NCBI GenBank assembly: GCA_965224065.1
Contig: CBDCYF010000005.1
Span: 62,001-126,000, forward strand
Reading direction: 5' to 3'
DNA length: 64,000 bases
From: JAOTZA01 sp965224065
Lineage (GTDB): Bacteria > Acidobacteriota > Thermoanaerobaculia > Multivoradales > JAHEKO01
In this document: positions 13,854 to 21,340 of the stretch, piece after piece
Numbering within the stretch: the stretch's first letter is position 1
Layout: each line of letters begins with the position of its first letter
Position numbers and translations under genes: made by a program
Notes under the pieces: generated by a model
Databases searched by the model: none
Told to the model about the DNA's origin: nothing
Seen by the model: only the letters and a program-made list of their open reading frames with translations

Positions 13854-16778
13854 TTACTCGGGAAGGGCGTAGGCTTTCTCGACCGGTTTGACCGGACGCA
13901 TCAGCCAGCCGGGCCGGCGGGTTCCGTCGGGGGAGAAGTCGGCGGCCGATCGTGTCTTCTCCAGCCAGCGCTCGAAGACGGTGTGCGATGTTTCGATATC
14001 GACCGAGATGTCGCCGTAGCCGTCGCCCGGCTCGGCCCGGCGAACCCGCACCGCCTGGTGCCAGCAGTGCATCCCCGAGATCGGGTCGGGGTGAACCGCA
14101 AAAGTCAGGTTCTGGTGCACGCCGACATCGGTCCACCAGATGCGGCCGGTGTCGGGGTCGGCCGATTCGTACGGTCGGGCGCCGCGGGCGCGCCGTATCG
14201 ACCAGCGATCGGCGTCGTGCTGCAGGGCAACGGTCGCCATCAACTGGTTCTGCCCCTCTCCGGCGTGGTCGCGGAGCTTCCAACGCCCCATGTGATGGCT
14301 GCACGCGACCACACCCGGTTTGATGCCCTCGGTGACCCAGGCCTTGACGACAAAATAGCCGGTCTCGGTCTCGACGCGCACCAGATCGCCGGTGCTCACC
14401 CCGAGCCTCGCGGCATCGCGGGTGTGCAACCACAACGGATTGGTATGGGCGATCTCGTCCAGCCACTTGGCGTTGGCCGAGCGGGTGTGAATCTGAACCG
14501 GCAGCCGGAAGGTCGAGATCAGCACCTGCTGGTCGTCATCCAGGTGGTCCGGGTGCACGTGGCTCTTGATGTAGGTGGGGATCGAGTACTCGGGCCAGCC
14601 CCAGGCGGCCACGGTCGAGGAGTAGAACTCGAGCTTGCCGCTGGGGGTCGGGAAGCCGCGCAGGATCTCCCCGCCGATCTCGACACCGACCGCACGGCGT
14701 CCGTCGCCGTCGCCCGCCGGAGCGCCCGTGGGAGCCAAGTTGACCGGGGCCGGGGCGGGCGCGCGCGTATAGACACGCCCAAACGGGCCCTTCGCCGGAT
14801 CCTCGAGCTCGTCTCCCGGCACCTTCTGCTCGTGGAGTGGCCCGACGTTCCGGCTGACCTCGAACGCGCCGTACCGGCGCATGTAGTCCAACGGCTCGAG
14901 GCCTTCGGCCGCGGCTTTTTCGGGCAGACCCGGCACCGAGTTCTCGAAGATGTAGCCGTAGTACTCGTCCACCGTCAGGCGCTGGCCCGGGTTCTTTTTG
15001 GATTCGACAAACGGCCGGATCCCGAGGCGGCCGTCCGGATCGATGCGCCAGGAGAGCTCGAGCCAGAACTCGTTCTCCTCCCACACCTCGCCCGGGTTGA
15101 CCTCGCGGGTGTCGACGACTGGCTCCCCGATCCGCTCGCGGGCCGCACGCAGCACCGGCTGGCGAAAACCGATCCACTGGCCGTCGTGGGTCTCATAGGA
15201 GTGGATGTCGTGGCGCTCCGAGGAATGTCCCATCGGCAAGATGTAGTCGGCGAAGTAAGCGGTTTCATTCCATGTAGGAGTGAGTGCAACGTGCAGACCT
15301 ACTTTGTCGGGATCGCTCAACATCTCGATCCAGGAAAAACCATCCGGGTTGGTCCAAACGGGGTTGTAGACGCGGGTGAAGTAGACGTCCAGCCGTTTGC
15401 GCCGTTGCTTGACCAGATGGGGCAGGAGAAACGACACCTCGTTTTGCGCCAACGGATATTCGAGCGGCCAGGTCAACTCGTTCCAGTGCTCGGGGTGCCG
15501 GGGCAGATGGATCGGCCGGGCGACAAACTTGTTCCAGGCGTTGGGATAGAGCCCGCCAGGGGTCGCCACCGCGCCGAGCAGCGCGTGGAGAAGAAACAGG
15601 GTGCGTGACACCTGCCAGCCGCCTTCGTTGCCGGCGGCGGCGCTGCGCCAGTTGTGGGTGGAGAGCCGGGTGCCGGCGGTGGCGACGGTCTCGGCGACGC
15701 GCCGGATCGTCTCGGCGTCGATGCCCGACTCGCCGGCCGCGTATTCAAAGGTGTAGTGCTCGTAGAGCGTCTTGAGCATCCGCTCAAAGCTCTCGAAGCT
15801 CGGATCGAGCCCGGGGTGCTCGGCCGCCAGATACTCCTGCCAGTTCCACCAGCGGCGCACGAATTCGCGGTCGTAGAGATCGTTTTGGATCAAGAAATTG
15901 GCGATCGCCAGCAGCAAGGCCGCTTCCGAGCCGGGCTGGGTTGCCAGCCAGAAGTCGGCGTGGGTAGCGGTGTTGGACAGCCGCGTGTCCACGACCACCA
16001 GCTTGGCTCCGTCCCGCTTGGCCTCGATGACCCGTTGGGCATGGGGGTTGAAGTAGTGGCCGGTCTCGAGATGCGAGCTGATCAACAGGATGACCTTGGC
16101 CCGTGCGTGGTCGGGGCTCGGCCGATCGATGCCGGTCCAGAATTGATAGCCGGCCCGCGCCCCGGAGGAACAGATGTTGGTGTGGGAGTTGTGGCCGTCG
16201 ACGCCCCACGCCGCTAGCAGGCGCTCGGTAAAGCCATCTTCACCGGGACGTCCGACGTGGTACATCACCTCGTCCTGCCGGCCCTCCTCGATCGCTTTTC
16301 GGACGCGGGCGGCCAGATCGTCCAGGGCTTCGTCCCAGCTCACCATCTCCCACCTGCCCTCGCCCCTCTCGCCGGCCCGGCGCAGCGGTTGGAGAATGCG
16401 GTCGGGGTCGGTCACCTGGTTGAGCGTCGCGGGGCCTTTGGCGCAGTTCCGGCCCCGCGACCCCGGGTGCTCGGGGTTGCCCTCAAACTTGCGCACTTCG
16501 AGCGTGTCCTTGTCGACATAGGCGAGGAGACCACACGCCGATTCGCAATTGAAACAGGTCGTGGGGACCAGCATGTAGCGCTTCTCGGCCCGTTTGGGCC
16601 AGGCCTTGGAGTCGAGCTCGACCCAGTCGTCCCAGCGTTCCTTGGGTGGAAACGAGGCCAGGTGAATCCGGCTGGCGCCGGGGTAGAAGGTCTCGCCACG
16701 GGCCTCGGTCTCGGCACGGGCGGCCGAGACCCTCTCACCGAGTCTCTCGAGGTCTTCTGTCGTGGGTCTTTTGGTCAT
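13854..16778 (-). CDS. molybdopterin oxidoreductase catalytic subunit (DMSO reductase family, sulfur-compound type)
   Basis: 974 residues. A [4Fe-4S] site is formed by Cys75, Cys78, Cys82 and Cys112. The Mo-bis-MGD core follows and a C-terminal cofactor-binding domain ends near residue 950. The NICSSGARAG segment puts Cys203 where this family carries its Mo ligand, which favours the Psr/Phs/Soe/Arr branch. No twin-arginine signal is present, so the enzyme should face the cytoplasm, as SoeA does. It shares ATGA with the fused FeS/NrfD gene upstream. The neighbouring TusA, DsrE2 and persulfide dioxygenase genes suggest a sulfur substrate, for example sulfite oxidation or polysulfide/thiosulfate chemistry; the direction cannot be read from sequence. 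Confidence 0.88.
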   Translation of the reverse strand: MTKRPTTEDLERLGERVSAARAETEARGETFYPGASRIHLASFPPKERWDDWVELDSKAWPKRAEKRYMLVPTTCFNCESACGLLAYVDKDTLEVRKFEGNPEHPGSRGRNCAKGPATLNQVTDPDRILQPLRRAGERGEGRWEMVSWDEALDDLAARVRKAIEEGRQDEVMYHVGRPGEDGFTERLLAAWGVDGHNSHTNICSSGARAGYQFWTGIDRPSPDHARAKVILLISSHLETGHYFNPHAQRVIEAKRDGAKLVVVDTRLSNTATHADFWLATQPGSEAALLLAIANFLIQNDLYDREFVRRWWNWQEYLAAEHPGLDPSFESFERMLKTLYEHYTFEYAAGESGIDAETIRRVAETVATAGTRLSTHNWRSAAAGNEGGWQVSRTLFLLHALLGAVATPGGLYPNAWNKFVARPIHLPRHPEHWNELTWPLEYPLAQNEVSFLLPHLVKQRRKRLDVYFTRVYNPVWTNPDGFSWIEMLSDPDKVGLHVALTPTWNETAYFADYILPMGHSSERHDIHSYETHDGQWIGFRQPVLRAARERIGEPVVDTREVNPGEVWEENEFWLELSWRIDPDGRLGIRPFVESKKNPGQRLTVDEYYGYIFENSVPGLPEKAAAEGLEPLDYMRRYGAFEVSRNVGPLHEQKVPGDELEDPAKGPFGRVYTRAPAPAPVNLAPTGAPAGDGDGRRAVGVEIGGEILRGFPTPSGKLEFYSSTVAAWGWPEYSIPTYIKSHVHPDHLDDDQQVLISTFRLPVQIHTRSANAKWLDEIAHTNPLWLHTRDAARLGVSTGDLVRVETETGYFVVKAWVTEGIKPGVVACSHHMGRWKLRDHAGEGQNQLMATVALQHDADRWSIRRARGARPYESADPDTGRIWWTDVGVHQNLTFAVHPDPISGMHCWHQAVRVRRAEPGDGYGDISVDIETSHTVFERWLEKTRSAADFSPDGTRRPGWLMRPVKPVEKAYALPE

Positions 16779-18367
16779 GCGAGGGGGACGGCTTGTCCGG
16801 CCTGCACATAGGCGTGCTCAAAGAGAAATAGACCGGTGAGAGCGAGAAGTGAGGTCACCCAGGCCGCCGCACCTGCGTCGACGGCAAACCAGATGCCGCC
16901 AAAGATCGCCGCCAGGGTCAGTCCCATTCCCACGCCGTAGAAACTCTTGTACCGGCCGGCGGTCATCTCGAAGGTCGCCAGCTTGGCGTGGGCGGTGCCG
17001 TGGGTCAGATAGACCTCGCCGACGATCATCAGAAAATGGACCAGGCCCGAGGTCGCGAGGGTCCACATCAGCGGCGTAATCGCCGTGGACTCGAGCGCTG
17101 AGGCCACCGGCACCAGCGCCGCCGAGCCGGCCAGGATGCCCTGCACCAGCAGATGCGGTGGCAGCAGCGAGCTCTGCCAGAGATCGCGGGCCTTGGCCTG
17201 GGCGAAAAGATACGCGGTGTAGACCGCCGCGAGAACAGCGAGCGGCGCGCCCAGCCAGGCGAGGTGCCCGGCGACCCATTCGCCGCCGGTGAAGCTGCCG
17301 ATCAAGTGCAATCCCAGCACGGCCGAATAGGCGGCGAGGATAAAGGCGCCCTTGACCAGCCAGCTTCGCCATTGGGGCCGGGTGAAGATCAGATAGAAGC
17401 GCCCCGGGTGCTCGAGGTCGGAGAGCAGCAGCAGACCGGTGATCCCGAGAAAGATCCCGGCCACCAGCGGGCCGCCCCATCTCCACAGCGGGCTGTCGGC
17501 GCCGATCGCGCCGAGCAGGACCAGCATCAGAGGCACCATATAGGCGCCCGCGGCGATCCCCTTGGTCAGGGTGTAGAGACTGACCCGCCAGTCCCACGGA
17601 GCCTTGTGGGGTACGTCGTAGGCGAGCATTGCGGCCGCCGAGCTGTTGACGCCACCGTCTCCGGCCGATTCGGCCGTCGATTCCACCGGGTATCCCGAGA
17701 CCACGTGGTGGGCGCTCGTCGTCTGCTCGCTCCACAAAAAGAGCCCGCCGCCCGGACGCCGAGCGGCCAGGGGATCCAGGGTGGCCTGATGCGCGCCGCG
17801 GTAAAACAGCTTGGGGCGGGTCTCTTTCTCGGGCCGGCGCACGGCAACGGGCCCGCGATGGGCCAACTGCGCCACGCGAGAGCCGGGATCGTTCAGATCG
17901 CCGATCACGATCGCCTCGGTGGGGCAGACCACGACGCACGCGGGCTCGAGGCCGACGTCGATCCGGTGCGCGCAGAAATTACACTTCTCGGCCGAGTGGT
18001 CCTCGGGGTTGATAAAGATGGCGTCGTAGGGGCACGCCGCGATACAGGCCTTGCAGCCGATACAAATCGACTTGTCGAAGTCGACGATCCCGTCCTCGCG
18101 GGCATACATCGCCCGAGTGGGGCAAGCGTGTGTGCAGGGCGCGTCGGCGCACTGGTTGCATCGCGTGACTTGAAACGAGCGGCGGACGGTGGGGAACACT
18201 CCGACGTCGACGTACTTGACGTAGGTGCGGTTGACCGACAGCGGAACTTCGTTCTCGGATTTGCACGCCGTCGAGCAGGCGTGGCACCCGATGCACGACT
18301 CGTGGTCGATGACTTTGCCCCAGCGCGGGGGGGTCTCGGAGCTGGCGGTGGCGGGCGGTGGGGTCAT
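16775..18367 (-). CDS. fused iron-sulfur (DmsB/PsrB-like) and NrfD-like membrane-anchor subunit
   Basis: 530 residues. The first 190 residues are a four-cluster ferredoxin subunit with cysteine groups CIGCHACSTAC, CNQCADAPCTHAC, CIGCKACIAAC, and CNFC paired with CVVVC. A linker follows at about residue 195-250. Then comes an NrfD/PsrC-like membrane protein with about eight helices (DLEHPGRFYLIFTRPQWRSW is the family hallmark). The usual arrangement is two separate genes; here they are fused. It would pass electrons between the quinone pool and the catalytic subunit. It is the first gene of the minus-strand operon and is divergent from tusA at 18456. Confidence 0.9.
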   Translation of the reverse strand: MTPPPATASSETPPRWGKVIDHESCIGCHACSTACKSENEVPLSVNRTYVKYVDVGVFPTVRRSFQVTRCNQCADAPCTHACPTRAMYAREDGIVDFDKSICIGCKACIAACPYDAIFINPEDHSAEKCNFCAHRIDVGLEPACVVVCPTEAIVIGDLNDPGSRVAQLAHRGPVAVRRPEKETRPKLFYRGAHQATLDPLAARRPGGGLFLWSEQTTSAHHVVSGYPVESTAESAGDGGVNSSAAAMLAYDVPHKAPWDWRVSLYTLTKGIAAGAYMVPLMLVLLGAIGADSPLWRWGGPLVAGIFLGITGLLLLSDLEHPGRFYLIFTRPQWRSWLVKGAFILAAYSAVLGLHLIGSFTGGEWVAGHLAWLGAPLAVLAAVYTAYLFAQAKARDLWQSSLLPPHLLVQGILAGSAALVPVASALESTAITPLMWTLATSGLVHFLMIVGEVYLTHGTAHAKLATFEMTAGRYKSFYGVGMGLTLAAIFGGIWFAVDAGAAAWVTSLLALTGLFLFEHAYVQAGQAVPLA

Positions 18368-18455
18368 GAATACCCAGGGTCGCGGGCGATGGGCCGGAGG
18401 TTAGCACCGCGTACCCTCACCGGGTTGTCGCCAAGCCCTTAGAATCCCGAGTGGG

Positions 18456-18716
18456 ATGAGCGCAGAGGATCCGACGGTTCTGACCCTGGACTGTCGTGGC
18501 CTCTATTGCCCGCTGCCTCTGGTCAAGACCAGGGCGGCAATGGAGCGGCTGGCTCCGGGCGAGGTCCTCCGGCTCCTGGCGACCGATCCCGGCTCGGTCG
18601 CCGACATGGAGGCCTACTGCAGGCTCGCGGGGCACCGTTTGGTGGATCGCGGCGAAGTCGATGGGGAATTCACCTTCCGGATCCGGAAAGGTGACACGGT
18701 CCCCGGTTCCGGTTGA
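18456..18716 (+). CDS. tusA: TusA-family sulfur carrier (copy 1)
   Basis: 86 residues with the TusA fold pattern. LDCRGLYCPLPLVKTR holds the Cys-Pro active site near residue 18, followed by APGEVLRLLATDPGS. TusA proteins carry sulfane sulfur as a persulfide on this Cys and hand it to DsrE-type proteins or oxidising complexes. It starts 88 bp from the divergent oxidoreductase operon. The stop codon TGA overlaps the -35 hexamer of the promoter that serves the following genes, so transcription from upstream could also read through. Confidence 0.93.
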   Translation: MSAEDPTVLTLDCRGLYCPLPLVKTRAAMERLAPGEVLRLLATDPGSVADMEAYCRLAGHRLVDRGEVDGEFTFRIRKGDTVPGSG

Positions 18717-18741
18717 CATACTCTAGGGGGTAGGGTATAAA
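18713..18741 (+). promoter_or_regulatory. consensus sigma70-type promoter of the tusA2-dsrE2-regulator-dioxygenase operon
   Basis: TTGACA at 18713-18718 and TATAAA at 18736-18741 are separated by exactly 17 bp, close to a perfect consensus in an otherwise GC-rich genome. The predicted start of transcription is about 18748, 40-45 bp before tusA2. Confidence 0.85.
18718..18738. promoter_or_regulatory. CsoR/CstR-type operator overlapping the promoter spacer
   Basis: Half-sites ATACTCTA (18718-18725) and TAGGGTAT (18731-18738) are inverted repeats with one mismatch around a GGGGG centre. The G-tract core flanked by ATAC/GTAT is the style of operators bound by CsoR/RcnR/CstR-family repressors. 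It fills the spacer and overlaps both hexamers, so binding would block RNA polymerase. A gene of that family (19651) is in the same operon. Confidence 0.7.
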
Positions 18742-18791
18742 CACGGAGGAAAGGCGGAGCAAGGACAGCGGCGGAACAGCGGAGGAAGAAG

Positions 18792-19046
18792 ATGAGCGAC
18801 ATCCAATACGACAAGATCCTGGATACAAGCGGCCTCAATTGCCCGATGCCGCTGGTCAAGGCCCGCAAGGAGATCCATGGCCTCGAGCCGGGGCAGGTTC
18901 TCAAGGTCATCAGTACCGACCGCGGCTCGGTCAAGGACTTTCAGGGTTGGACGAAGATCGACAAGAAGGTCGACTTGGTCGGGCAGGAGACCGAAAGCAA
19001 CGAAGACGCCGCGAGCTACATCCACTTTGTTCAGTTGGCCGGTTAG
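18792..19046 (+). CDS. tusA: TusA-family sulfur carrier (copy 2)
   Basis: 84 residues. The active-site segment is TSGLNCPMPLVKARKEI, with the Cys-Pro near residue 17, followed by PGQVLKVISTDRGS. It differs enough from copy 1 (CPMP against CPLP, different C-terminus) to be a specialised paralogue. The start has a strong ribosome-binding site (GGAGG 6 bp upstream). It is the first gene behind the consensus promoter and precedes dsrE2 by 24 bp, the usual tusA-dsrE2 order in which TusA passes sulfane sulfur to DsrE. Confidence 0.93.
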   Translation: MSDIQYDKILDTSGLNCPMPLVKARKEIHGLEPGQVLKVISTDRGSVKDFQGWTKIDKKVDLVGQETESNEDAASYIHFVQLAG

Positions 19047-19070
19047 ACGCAGGCACTCGAGGGAGGAATC

Positions 19071-19643
19071 ATGTCGGTAGCGGAGATCGGAACGGAAAAA
19101 GATGCCCTGGCGGCCCTGGCGGAGCGGCTCACCGCGCTCGAGAGCCGGCTGGCCGAAGTGGAGGAGCGCCAGCCGGAGGACCGGGTGTCGCTGGTGGTCT
19201 TCTCCGGGGACCTCGACAAGGTGCTGGCGGCCTTTGTGATCGCCACCGGCGCCGCCGCGGTCGGCCAGCAAGTCAGCATGTTTTTTACCTTCTGGGGCCT
19301 CAGCGCGCTCAAGAGAGACACGCGTCTGGCCGGAAAGAGCTTCTTCGAGAAGATGATGGCGGTGATGTCGCCGTCCGGCTCCAAGGACCTTCCGGTGTCC
19401 AAGATGAACTACTTTGGCGTCGGCGCCAAGATGCTCCGCAAGATGATGCAAGACAAGAACGTCTCTTCGCTCGAAGAGATGTTCGAGATGGCGCAGGATC
19501 TCGGCGTCAAGATGGTGGCCTGCGAGATGTCTCGCGACGTCATGGGTATCTCGACCGACGAGCTCGTCGGCGGGCTGGAGTGCGGCGGTGTGGCGAGTTT
19601 TCTGGCCGATTCGCTCAACTCGCGCGCCAGTCTGTTTATCTGA
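19071..19643 (+). CDS. dsrE2: DsrE2-like sulfurtransferase (DsrE/DsrF/DrsH superfamily)
   Basis: 190 residues. The N-terminal 35 residues form a short Leu/Glu heptad helix (coiled coil likely), then a DsrE fold begins with VSLVVFSGDLDKVLAAFVIATGA. A hydrophobic segment around MFFTFWGLSAL is typical of DsrE2-type proteins, which are often membrane-associated. The conserved Cys is in VACEMSRDVMG near residue 147, and a second Cys is in LECGGVASFL. DsrE2 accepts sulfur from TusA or rhodanese. It is the second gene of the operon, 7 bp before the regulator. Confidence 0.92.
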   Translation: MSVAEIGTEKDALAALAERLTALESRLAEVEERQPEDRVSLVVFSGDLDKVLAAFVIATGAAAVGQQVSMFFTFWGLSALKRDTRLAGKSFFEKMMAVMSPSGSKDLPVSKMNYFGVGAKMLRKMMQDKNVSSLEEMFEMAQDLGVKMVACEMSRDVMGISTDELVGGLECGGVASFLADSLNSRASLFI

Positions 19644-19650
19644 GCGGCCG

Positions 19651-19971
19651 ATGAACGCAACGTCAACCACGACGGCGGTGCCCGAGACGGGGGAAGAGTA
19701 CTTCCCGCGCAACGAGGATCAGAAGCGCCTGCTGGATCGTCTCGCCCGGGTGGAGGGCCAGCTCCGGGGGGTCCAGCGGATGATCCGGGAGGAGGCCGAT
19801 TGCGAACAGGTCGTGCAGCAGCTCGCCGCGGCTCGTGGCGGTCTGCACCGCGCGTTTTGCGACCTGATCGCCTGCGCCTTTGAGGCCAAGCTCGGTTTGG
19901 AGCCCGGCGTGGCGCCCGACGTCCACGACAAGCTCACCCACTTGACCGAGCTGCTCAAGAAATACGCTTAG
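19651..19971 (+). CDS. CsoR/FrmR/CstR-family repressor with atypical sensor cysteines
   Basis: 106 residues, all helical. The family hallmark is clear: RLARVEGQLRGVQRMI, then the first sensor Cys in ADCEQ (residue 51). Canonical CsoR has Cys-His-Cys with the second Cys 29 residues after the first; CstR has Cys-Cys at the same spacing. Here position +29 is Lys, +25 is Ala, and Cys residues occur at +19 and +24 instead. The protein therefore lacks the copper triad and may sense persulfide or another electrophile with a rearranged cysteine pair. Its place in a persulfide operon and the operator at 18718 favour a CstR-like role. The start ATG was chosen to follow the dsrE2 stop by 7 bp. Confidence 0.85.
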   Translation: MNATSTTTAVPETGEEYFPRNEDQKRLLDRLARVEGQLRGVQRMIREEADCEQVVQQLAAARGGLHRAFCDLIACAFEAKLGLEPGVAPDVHDKLTHLTELLKKYA

Positions 19972-20014
19972 TGGCCGCGCCCATCGGCGCCGGCCTGACG
20001 ACTTGGAGGACACG

Positions 20015-21304
20015 ATGGTGGAATCGAATACACCGGCGACCCCGGACAAAGAGAGCCGGACCGGCTGGTCTCCGGCCAAGCTGTATGGGCTGCTTCAGGG
20101 CGGCGAGCCGCCGTTTGTTCTCGATGTTCGCGCCGGGGACGAGTTCGAGGCCTGGCAGATCGAGGGCCGGGGCGATCTTCAGACGGTCAACATTCCCTAC
20201 TACGAGATGCTCGAAGTCGCCGAGCACGCCGATCTGGTCGATACCTTTCAGGAGTTCTTGTCGCGAGGTCCGGCCGAGAGTTTTCCTAAGGACGCTCCCG
20301 TTCTGGTCGCCTGCGCCAAGGGCGACACCTCCGAGTTCGTGGCCGAGGCGTTGCGTCGGCTCGATTTTGACGCGGCCAGCCTCGAAGGCGGAACTCGGGC
20401 GTGGGGGAACTACTACCATGTCGAGACCATCTCCGAGTCCGCCGAGCGAACAGTGTTGCAGATTTTGCGGCCGGCCCGTGGCTGTCTGAGCTATGTGATC
20501 TCGAGTGGCGGCAAAGCCGCCGTCATCGACCCGCTTCGACACGTGGAGCACTATCTCGAGATCGCCCGCGAGCGCGGCTGGACCTACGAGCTGATTCTCG
20601 ACACCCACGCCCACGCCGATCACATCTCGGGTGGCCCCGAGCTGTCGGAGAAGACCGGCGCCCCCTATTACCTGCACCCCTATGACGGAATTCACCCGAT
20701 CGATGTGCTGCCGGCGGCGATCGGGTACGAGTATCTGCGCGACGGAGCTGAGTTCACCATCGGAACGTCTCGCATCGAGACCTTCCATATCCCCGGTCAC
20801 ACGCTGGGCAACGTGGCCTACCGGCTGGACGGCGAGTTTCTTTTTACCGGTGATTCGATCTTTCTGGATTCGATCGCCCGGCCCGATCTGGGGGGGCGGG
20901 GCGACACCTGGGCGCCGCTTCACCATGCGTCGCTGCGCCGCCTGCTCGAGCTGGGACCGGACACGGTTGTGTTGCCGGCTCATTTCGCCCATCTTTCCGA
21001 GGCGGGAGCGGAAGGCGGGTTTGCGGGCCAGTTTGCCGGTCGATTGGGGGACTTGAAGGAAGAAAACGAGGGGCTGCGGATGGCCCTGGCGAGCCAGGAA
21101 GAATTTGTTACCTACATCCTGGCCAGTCTTCCCGAATTCCCCGACGAGTACGTCGACATCAAGCGGGTCAACGCCGGCCTCCGGCGGGTCGACGACGAGG
21201 CCGCTTCCGAGCTCGAGCTGGGTAAAAACATCTGCGCGCTGGCACAGGCGTACCAGGCGGTTGGCGCGTCTCGAGGCCAGGAACTAGAATCCGAGAATCA
21301 CTGA
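20015..21304 (+). CDS. rhodanese - persulfide dioxygenase (MBL-fold) fusion
   Basis: 429 residues. The N-terminal 140 residues are a rhodanese domain (LDVRAGDEFEAWQI; active-site loop VACAKGDTS near residue 100). It is followed by a metallo-beta-lactamase domain of the ETHE1/persulfide-dioxygenase type (DTHAHADHISGG, PGHTLGN, FTGDSIF). A C-terminal helical extension of about 90 residues completes the protein. The family oxidises glutathione or coenzyme persulfides to sulfite, and rhodanese moves sulfane sulfur to or from thiosulfate. The order is rhodanese first, opposite to the CstB and PRF fusions I know. ATG 20015 follows GGAGGA by 3 bp. It is the last gene of the sulfide-detoxification-like operon. 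Confidence 0.88.
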   Translation: MVESNTPATPDKESRTGWSPAKLYGLLQGGEPPFVLDVRAGDEFEAWQIEGRGDLQTVNIPYYEMLEVAEHADLVDTFQEFLSRGPAESFPKDAPVLVACAKGDTSEFVAEALRRLDFDAASLEGGTRAWGNYYHVETISESAERTVLQILRPARGCLSYVISSGGKAAVIDPLRHVEHYLEIARERGWTYELILDTHAHADHISGGPELSEKTGAPYYLHPYDGIHPIDVLPAAIGYEYLRDGAEFTIGTSRIETFHIPGHTLGNVAYRLDGEFLFTGDSIFLDSIARPDLGGRGDTWAPLHHASLRRLLELGPDTVVLPAHFAHLSEAGAEGGFAGQFAGRLGDLKEENEGLRMALASQEEFVTYILASLPEFPDEYVDIKRVNAGLRRVDDEAASELELGKNICALAQAYQAVGASRGQELESENH

Positions 21305-21340
21305 CCCAACGGGCGACGCCCGGATTGGAGGATTCTCCCG

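Noticed and set aside
13725..15608. 627-residue open frame on the plus strand inside the molybdopterin oxidoreductase gene
   Set aside because: It is antisense to a gene with clear domains; the composition (Arg/Val/Gly/Asp skew) is the usual shadow of GC-rich coding DNA. The 429-residue frame at 17153-18442 and the 396-residue frame at 7878-9068 were rejected for the same reason.
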